A stretch of 64,000 nucleotides of DNA from Candidatus Contubernalis alkalaceticus. Lineage in GTDB: Bacteria > Bacillota > Dethiobacteria > SKNC01. Shown here piece after piece: positions 58,880-64,000 of this stretch. Both the position numbers and the translations under genes were made by a program. Every line of letters begins with the position of its first letter. Position 1 is the stretch's first letter. The notes beneath the pieces were generated by a model. It ran no database searches, was not told where the DNA came from, and saw nothing but the letters and a program-made list of their open reading frames with translations. The stretch lies in the NCBI RefSeq assembly GCF_022558445.1, contig NZ_CP054699.1:1506001-1570000 (forward strand), read 5' to 3'.

Positions 58880-59986
58880 TTATAGTATCTCAACTTTTAA
58901 TACCAATTTTTTAATCAAAAAAACCAGCAGCAGCAAAACAGGTAGAATTAACCCGTAGGTAATAATGTATGGTACCCACACAGTATTTACCCAGTTAACT
59001 TGATATACAGTATCTGGAAATACTACCTCTGTCATGACTAAAATAATAAGGCTGAGGGGTATTACAATCTTTTTATAGTCCTTCAACCCCAGCAGCTGTG
59101 AAAGTCCTATCACCCCTGCATAAAAAAACAAAAGACCGATTATAAATTGCGTAAAAAGCCATAAAGCTGTAATAATAAACTCAAGCCTTGAAAATACAAT
59201 TCCCACATTTATTTCTTTCGCAAGCATATATGTCGGAAACTGAGACTTGGCAGTCATTACTGCCCCCAGTATCAGAATAGACATAAGAATTGTAATAAAA
59301 ATGATTAAGCCCGCAAAAAGATAGCCTTTGAATAGTGCTTTTTTAGCCTGTTGCATATCATTAATATTCACTGGAAATATCATCATTAGAGTAATTAAAG
59401 GAAACGTTATAAAAGATGATAAAAATACAGAACCCTTTAATATTGGAATCACGCCGTTTTCCAACACAGGCTGCAGATTCTCTATATTTGCATTGGGTAA
59501 AACAAGAATCATTGCCAAAAAAAATAAGAATGATACAAAATATATAAACATCTCAGAAGCCCGGGCAATTGTTTCTATTCCATACAACAGCGCTATCATA
59601 AATGCTGCCACAAATAAAAAGTTAATGGCGTATGCCGGTGTTTCGGGCATTACTTGAATAGTTATAAAATTGCCAATATACCAGGGCAGATGAGCAGCTA
59701 TCTGCAGGCATAAAAATACAAAACAAGCTGCAGCAATAAACCCAATCCATTTTCCCAGTATCCTTTTTATTATTTCAACAAAGGTCATGTTTGGATGTTG
59801 ACTGCCCAAATACCAGTATACCCATATAACCGGAATTCCAAATAGTGGAGTGATTAAAGCTGTTATCCATGCATCCTGTTTTGCAATCCCCGCTAATGTG
59901 GCGCCGATAACTATAACAGCACCTCCAATAGCACCATTGGCGGTTAATGAAAACAGTTGATGATCCGTTATTTTAATATTGTTCAA
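58880..59986 (-). CDS. gerAB: GerAB-type germinant receptor permease subunit
   Basis: A 368-residue membrane protein of the spore-germination permease family (APC-superfamily-like), with about ten helices. The opening KITDHQLFSLTANGAIGGAV and the later SQFPTYMLAKEINVG and WLFTQFIIGLLFFYAGVIGLSQLLG are typical. It is the B subunit, thought to bind the germinant in the spore inner membrane. It is last in the order A, C, small, B. Germinant identity is not readable. Confidence 0.92.
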   Translation of the reverse strand: MNNIKITDHQLFSLTANGAIGGAVIVIGATLAGIAKQDAWITALITPLFGIPVIWVYWYLGSQHPNMTFVEIIKRILGKWIGFIAAACFVFLCLQIAAHLPWYIGNFITIQVMPETPAYAINFLFVAAFMIALLYGIETIARASEMFIYFVSFLFFLAMILVLPNANIENLQPVLENGVIPILKGSVFLSSFITFPLITLMMIFPVNINDMQQAKKALFKGYLFAGLIIFITILMSILILGAVMTAKSQFPTYMLAKEINVGIVFSRLEFIITALWLFTQFIIGLLFFYAGVIGLSQLLGLKDYKKIVIPLSLIILVMTEVVFPDTVYQVNWVNTVWVPYIITYGLILPVLLLLVFLIKKLVLKVEIL

Positions 59987-60083
59987 ATATGCACACCACC
60001 CAAATCCATAGCTAATGCTTATTTTTCATTCTGAACACAGCCATTTGCAGCAGTTATATTTCAGTTTTCAATTTAATAACTTC

Positions 60084-60323
60084 TCATTCCAACAGGCTTT
60101 TCATAATATCGGCAGCCGGAGAATACAACCAGGCGATAAAATCTGAGGGATTTGGCACCTCTACATCAAGGCTTTTCATTGCCACAAGTGCTATCCCCAC
60201 TCCAAGGAGAATCGAAAATGCCCACAATTCTCTGTGAAGTTTTTCTTTTTTCATTCTGGGCACTTCCACCCTAAATAATACTGCTCCCAAAACTAATACC
60301 GCTAATATCATAATTATAGCCAT
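60084..60323 (-). CDS. Small two-helix protein in the ger operon (D-subunit-like)
   Basis: A 79-residue protein with two membrane segments, IIMILAVLVLGAVLFRVEV and WAFSILLGVGIALVAMKSL, separated by a basic loop (RMKKEKLHREL). Its place between gerAC and gerAB and its size match the small D subunits of some Bacillus germinant receptors, which modulate receptor activity. That identification is by size, topology and context, not by a sequence motif. It starts one base after the gerAC stop. Confidence 0.7.
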   Translation of the reverse strand: MAIIMILAVLVLGAVLFRVEVPRMKKEKLHRELWAFSILLGVGIALVAMKSLDVEVPNPSDFIAWLYSPAADIMKSLLE

Positions 60324-60324
60324 T

Positions 60325-61527
60325 TTAGTCCTGCCCTTTTACAAATAACGATTCTGTTATCTGCCCTAACTGCTTAATTTTTGTTTCCACGGCAATACTA
60401 ACAGGAAGCTCTACAAATTCGCTGTTCCAATCATCTTTTATTTCTCTCCAAAATTTAGGATATTCTCTCCGTATAACCTCCCCAAAACCAAAAATATCGG
60501 TTTTAAATTCTTTTTGTGCTTTTTTCACAATATTTTCACACATTAATTTAATTTTTTCAGCAATTAATTCTTCTATTATTTTTTTATTTTCTTCCTTTAA
60601 AATATCAAAATCGCCTTCTATCGCTTCAATATCTGCTTCCAGGCTTATTGCCACTTCCACAGCAGGTCCCCCATCAATGAAAAAAGCTTTCTTAACCGAT
60701 TTAGCCTTCATCACTTGAGATGTAACTTTTACTTTTTCCCCGTAGTTTACGTATCCTACAGTTCTTTTTACATTTCCAATTATATAATTGTATCCTTTGC
60801 TCTCATCCTCATTAAGCCAACCTACCAGCTTATCTTCCTTAAAGGCCCCCAACCCAACATACTGTGCTCTGTTGGCTAATTCACTTGCTCCCAAGGACTC
60901 TAGTGTTTTTGTAGGCATCATATTAGTTGAAATTTCTTCATCACTGATTTCAACTCCGGTTAGTACCGGATTTATCCCATCTGCAATAATATCGTTAACC
61001 AGTTCAATTATTCTAACTGATTTTGTTGGGGCCCATTCCTTCTCAGAAATATCCAGCGAATCATGCAATTTTATACCAGATACCAGTTCCAGGGGAGGTA
61101 ATATGCATAGCACTTCCCTTGCAGTTGTTCCCCTGGCTACAACAAAATAAAAGTCAGTGCGGAATTCGTGATGACGGGCAAAAAAATCAAGCAAATCTTT
61201 TATCCCTTCTTTAGCAATGTCTTCGTTAATTACAACAATTCTTAAATGTGAGTTATATATCTTTCTACCTGTTTTTGTAGATAATCTCCTCATTATCTCA
61301 TTTAAGTCTTTTCCTTCTTCCGAATAATTTGTAAAAGGAGATATATTGGGATTATCTGAAGCTATGGCTCTGGGATTTAAAAACTGCATTGTCAGTAAAT
61401 AACCATCTTTGGATTTATCAATACCTACAGCTACCGTAATAGCAAGAGTATCTATTTCTTTACTGCTCCAGCATCCAGAAGAGAATATGGCTGAAATCAT
61501 TAACAGGATAATTAATATTTTTTTCAC
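60325..61527 (-). CDS. gerAC: GerAC-type germinant receptor lipoprotein
   Basis: A 400-residue lipoprotein of the Ger(x)C family. Signal with lipobox FSSGC at the start, then GCWSSKEIDTLAITVAVGID, the family opening. The N-terminal half contains GKDLNEIMRRLSTKTGRKIYNSHL, and the C-terminal domain includes EVIRREYPKFWREIKDDWN. It acts on the outer face of the spore inner membrane as the C subunit. It lies 10 bases below gerAA. Confidence 0.93.
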   Translation of the reverse strand: MKKILIILLMISAIFSSGCWSSKEIDTLAITVAVGIDKSKDGYLLTMQFLNPRAIASDNPNISPFTNYSEEGKDLNEIMRRLSTKTGRKIYNSHLRIVVINEDIAKEGIKDLLDFFARHHEFRTDFYFVVARGTTAREVLCILPPLELVSGIKLHDSLDISEKEWAPTKSVRIIELVNDIIADGINPVLTGVEISDEEISTNMMPTKTLESLGASELANRAQYVGLGAFKEDKLVGWLNEDESKGYNYIIGNVKRTVGYVNYGEKVKVTSQVMKAKSVKKAFFIDGGPAVEVAISLEADIEAIEGDFDILKEENKKIIEELIAEKIKLMCENIVKKAQKEFKTDIFGFGEVIRREYPKFWREIKDDWNSEFVELPVSIAVETKIKQLGQITESLFVKGQD

Positions 61528-61537
61528 TTTGTTCCAA

Positions 61538-63103
61538 TCACCTGATTTCCTGTTTTCCTCTTTGTTTTTTGCTTACTGCGCTGCCCTCATCAATCCTTGC
61601 CGCATCCGTCCCGCTGATCCCTGCAGGCCTGTATTTCATTTTCCACAGTGGAAACCTGAAAAAAGTATCTTTGTTTTCACCTGCTATTTTGGGGGCAATG
61701 GGCATTAAATACGGGCAGGTTATAGATTTTATACTGCACAAATGAAGTACCAGCACTATCAATCCCATTATTACGCCGTACAATCCAAATGCTCCTGCTA
61801 AAAGCATTAAAGCAAACCTTATGGATCTTATGGCGTTGGACAATTCATAATTAGGTATGGCAAAACTGGATATGGCAGTAATTGAAACCACAATAACCAT
61901 AGCCGCCGATACAATCCCGGCTTCTACCGCTGCCTGCCCAAGCACCAACGCCCCAACGATAGAAATCGCAGGCCCTATGGCCCTGGGCATCCTTACGCCG
62001 GTTTCTCTTAATATCTCAAAAGTAAATTCCATAAGAAGGGCTTCAGCCAAGGCAGGAAAAGGAACTCCCTCCCGCTGTGCAACGATACTGATCAGTAACG
62101 GAGTTGGAATTATTTCCTGGTGAAATGTTGTCACCGATATATATATTGCCGGCACCAAAAGAGTGATAAAAAAAACTATAAACCTTAAGATCCTCATCAT
62201 TGAAGATATAATAAAATGATGGTAATAGTCTTCCCTCGCCTGCAGGAACTCAACCATCAGTGCAGGTGCTGTCAATACATAAGGGGTCCCCTCAACTAAA
62301 ATTGCCACCTTACCTTCCAGTAAAGCAGCAGCAACGGAATCAGGATTTTCGGAACTCAAGAAAGTAGGAAATATGGAGTACCTGTTATCTTTAATTAATT
62401 CTTCAATGTAAGATCCTTCCAGTATTCCGTCAATTTCTATCCTGCCAAGCCTGTTTCTTATTTCCTGTACTATTTCTTCTTGGGCTACTTTGTCTATGTA
62501 CATCAAATTCACAGTTGTATTGGTGATGCTCCCCAAAGAATAATTTTCTACTCTTAATGCCCTGTTTTTAATACGTTTTCTAATAAGCATGGTATTTTTT
62601 TCTATTCTTTCTGTAAATGCATCTTTAGGGCCTCTTATTACGGTTTGTGAAGTAGGTTCATCAATAGACCTGCCTTCATCGGTATCGGTGTCTATTGAAA
62701 AATATTTATTGCAGCCGTCAATCAAAAAAATCGTATTTCCCGATAACAACTCAGCACACAGAGCTTCATAATCAGAACCTTCTTTGGTATCCCTTAACCC
62801 TGAAAAATAACCCATTAACTCATTAAAATTAGGGCCAGGTGCTGTATTTACATATTCCCATTTTAATTTAGCCTGTTCTAAAGATAAACTGTTGATCGTG
62901 CTGTCATCTACTAAACTTTTTATATATACAATTAAGCATATTAAATTTTTATGGTTTATCAGATAATTTACAACCAAATCTGTGCAGTGCCCAAAATCGT
63001 TTTTCAGTTTGTTTATATTTTTGTTTATGTCTTTACTAATATTTATGGAATAATTGTCTTTATTTTTTTGACTTTTTTTAAAAAAAATATTAAAAAATTT
63101 CAT
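61538..63103 (-). CDS. gerAA: GerAA-type germinant receptor A subunit
   Basis: A 521-residue A subunit of the GerA/SpoVAF family. A soluble N-terminal part (about 40-290) holds DLVVNYLINHKNLICLIVYI and SEGSYIEELI-type segments. Later come the conserved IRNRLGRIEIDGILEGSYIEELIKD region and FPTFLSSENPDSVAAALLEGKVAILVEGTP, only partly written here. Four to six C-terminal helices follow, with ALLMEFTFEILRETGVRMP. It starts the operon. ATG follows GGAGATGAG. Confidence 0.93.
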   Translation of the reverse strand: MKFFNIFFKKSQKNKDNYSINISKDINKNINKLKNDFGHCTDLVVNYLINHKNLICLIVYIKSLVDDSTINSLSLEQAKLKWEYVNTAPGPNFNELMGYFSGLRDTKEGSDYEALCAELLSGNTIFLIDGCNKYFSIDTDTDEGRSIDEPTSQTVIRGPKDAFTERIEKNTMLIRKRIKNRALRVENYSLGSITNTTVNLMYIDKVAQEEIVQEIRNRLGRIEIDGILEGSYIEELIKDNRYSIFPTFLSSENPDSVAAALLEGKVAILVEGTPYVLTAPALMVEFLQAREDYYHHFIISSMMRILRFIVFFITLLVPAIYISVTTFHQEIIPTPLLISIVAQREGVPFPALAEALLMEFTFEILRETGVRMPRAIGPAISIVGALVLGQAAVEAGIVSAAMVIVVSITAISSFAIPNYELSNAIRSIRFALMLLAGAFGLYGVIMGLIVLVLHLCSIKSITCPYLMPIAPKIAGENKDTFFRFPLWKMKYRPAGISGTDAARIDEGSAVSKKQRGKQEIR

Positions 63104-63234
63104 CTCATCTCCTGTTACTGCTGTGTCTAATATATTTTTACTAATTTAACTATTTATCTGTATTCTTCCAAAAATAACATAAAAAATACGGGTGATAGTA
63201 TTTTTTCACTTTACAGCAGGACAGGTTCTTTCTA

Positions 63235-63285
63235 TTAAATTGCTGCTTCAGCCGTGCTCTTAAATATATTTTTACCTTTTATCAT
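63235..63285 (-). CDS. Possible 16-residue leader peptide above gerAA
   Basis: MIKGKNIFKSTAEAAI is encoded just after GAGGTGACTTGC, a good ribosome-binding site, and lies about 130 bases above the gerAA start. It could be a leader peptide, a remnant, or chance. There is no other support. Confidence 0.2.
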   Translation of the reverse strand: MIKGKNIFKSTAEAAI

Positions 63286-63307
63286 GCAAGTCACCTCAGA
63301 AAAGTCC

Positions 63308-63484
63308 CTAAGAAAAGTCCCATAGTTTGATTTCCTTACCGGGGGGAACTACCTGAAATTTTTCATCCCACTGCCCCATGACTAGCTTTCTTAAAACATC
63401 AAGGGTTCCTTGAATACGGTGCGTTTTTAACCCAAAGAATTTGGATTGCTCAATTGAGATATTTTTTTGATTTTTTCTTGACAT
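63308..63484 (-). CDS. Possible 58-residue protein
   Basis: An ATG-started frame encoding a basic N terminus (MSRKNQKNISIEQSKFFG), then RIQGTLDVLRKLVMGQWDEK and an end PPGKEIKLWDFS. The sequence is not low-complexity and looks protein-like, but no ribosome-binding site precedes it. I do not recognise the family; it might be a fragment of a larger protein such as a transposase or a phage gene. Confidence 0.35.
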   Translation of the reverse strand: MSRKNQKNISIEQSKFFGLKTHRIQGTLDVLRKLVMGQWDEKFQVVPPGKEIKLWDFS

Positions 63485-63498
63485 TTAAATTAGAATAC

Positions 63499-64000
63499 TT
63501 AATTACTAAATGATTGTTTATGGAAGAAATATGCTCGAAGAGCAAAATAAAGAGAAAGAAAAATAGCAATTGGAAAAAAAATACATAATAATCCTCTCAC
63601 CAAAGCAAAGGGTGTCTCAAATAAAAAGGCGTACCAAAACTCTAATCCTGTCTTCTCCCACAGCATTGGGGTAAAGTAAAGCAATTTAGGGTTCAACAAT
63701 GCATTAACATCAATTGCACCTGTGCATAAGAGAGCAACCATCATTGGTATAAATATAATGGATGTGGTTAACCACATCTCAGATATTCTTTTGTACCTGC
63801 CGGCTTTAGAAGCATTGTCAGAAAAGATATCATTTGCTGCATTCTCTTTTATTTTAGCAAAATATTGATTTCCTGAACTTTTTTTCCCTGCAATGTGCTT
63901 CCAACCACTATCCTCGAATAATGTACAATAATCTTGAAAATCAATCTCTTTTTTAAATAATCGATAATCCATACGTATTGTGGTATCATTGGGTTCAGCT
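63499..64000 (-). CDS. DUF2812 domain membrane protein (5' end beyond window)
   Basis: The frame is open through the window edge: AEPNDTTIR precedes the ATG at 63972, so the gene starts outside. The visible part has DYRLFKKEIDFQDYCTLFEDSGWKHI, the DUF2812 block, followed by three membrane segments (MWLTTSIIFIPMMVALLCTG, EFWYAFLFETPFALVRG and LCIFFPIAIFLSLYFALRA). DUF2812 proteins are usually encoded next to PadR regulators, which would lie past position 64000. Function unknown. Confidence 0.8.
   Translation of the reverse strand, partial: AEPNDTTIRMDYRLFKKEIDFQDYCTLFEDSGWKHIAGKKSSGNQYFAKIKENAANDIFSDNASKAGRYKRISEMWLTTSIIFIPMMVALLCTGAIDVNALLNPKLLYFTPMLWEKTGLEFWYAFLFETPFALVRGLLCIFFPIAIFLSLYFALRAYFFHKQSFSN

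Noticed and set aside
1-64000. CRISPR array, prophage or complete insertion sequence
   Set aside because: No spaced direct repeats, no phage structural or integrase genes and no transposase frame were seen; only possible IS right-end relics.

Overview
The window is about 64 kb of low-GC chromosome from an anaerobic, endospore-forming Firmicute, most likely of the Clostridia. The support is a small acid-soluble spore protein (SspH type), a GerA-type germinant-receptor operon, three small rubredoxins, a bacterioferritin-like protein, tungstate/molybdenum-cofactor genes, strong Shine-Dalgarno sites with many TTG/GTG starts, and KaiC-like and c-di-GMP signalling proteins. Nothing looks like a complete prophage, integrated plasmid, CRISPR array or rRNA/tRNA locus.

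Layout. 0-13 kb: rubredoxin, P1-family peptidase, a HEPN-like protein, an amidohydrolase, two Hsp20 chaperones, an SDH-type serine protease, a heme-motif diguanylate cyclase, a LiaF-like protein, nitroreductase, YjqB-like hydrolase, a BaiN-like flavoprotein, two tandem rubredoxins and a TlpA-type lipoprotein. 13-21 kb: signalling genes, namely a GGDEF+HD-GYP protein, then a minus-strand operon (small protein, double-domain KaiC-like ATPase, PocR-like histidine kinase, single-domain receiver) and a soluble chemoreceptor. 21-25 kb: YgiQ radical-SAM protein and bacterioferritin. 25-34 kb: the molybdenum/tungsten-cofactor island. 34-38 kb: MntR divergent from a Mn/Zn ABC importer. 38-48 kb: three ABC exporter-type loci, SspH and YbjQ. 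48-52 kb: DUF3006/ComEC-like MBL pair and a PAS histidine kinase with a degenerate HD-GYP regulator. 52-59 kb: MarR, AhpD-like and DMT genes, RecQ, and three broken genes. 59-64 kb: gerAA-gerAC-gerD-like-gerAB and a truncated DUF2812 gene.

Most notable is the cofactor island. Two very similar Moco/Tuco-type riboswitches lie on the minus strand. One precedes tupABC, a tungstate importer. The other precedes an eight-gene operon: a sulfite-oxidase-fold lipoprotein, an ECF S-component, a second membrane-anchored protein of the same fold, two EcfA ATPases, EcfT, MobB and a kinase-like protein. The riboswitch assignment comes from conserved sequence blocks plus compensatory changes between the copies. 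The idea that the ECF system imports a molybdopterin-related compound or precursor, which MobB and the kinase then process, is inference, but the arrangement is unusual and testable.

Other signals: a KaiC/histidine kinase/receiver cassette, a dispersed structured repeat that may be an IS200/IS605 right-end relic, a G9 tract at the tupB/tupC junction with no canonical tupC start, and deletion scars between fragments of unrelated genes.
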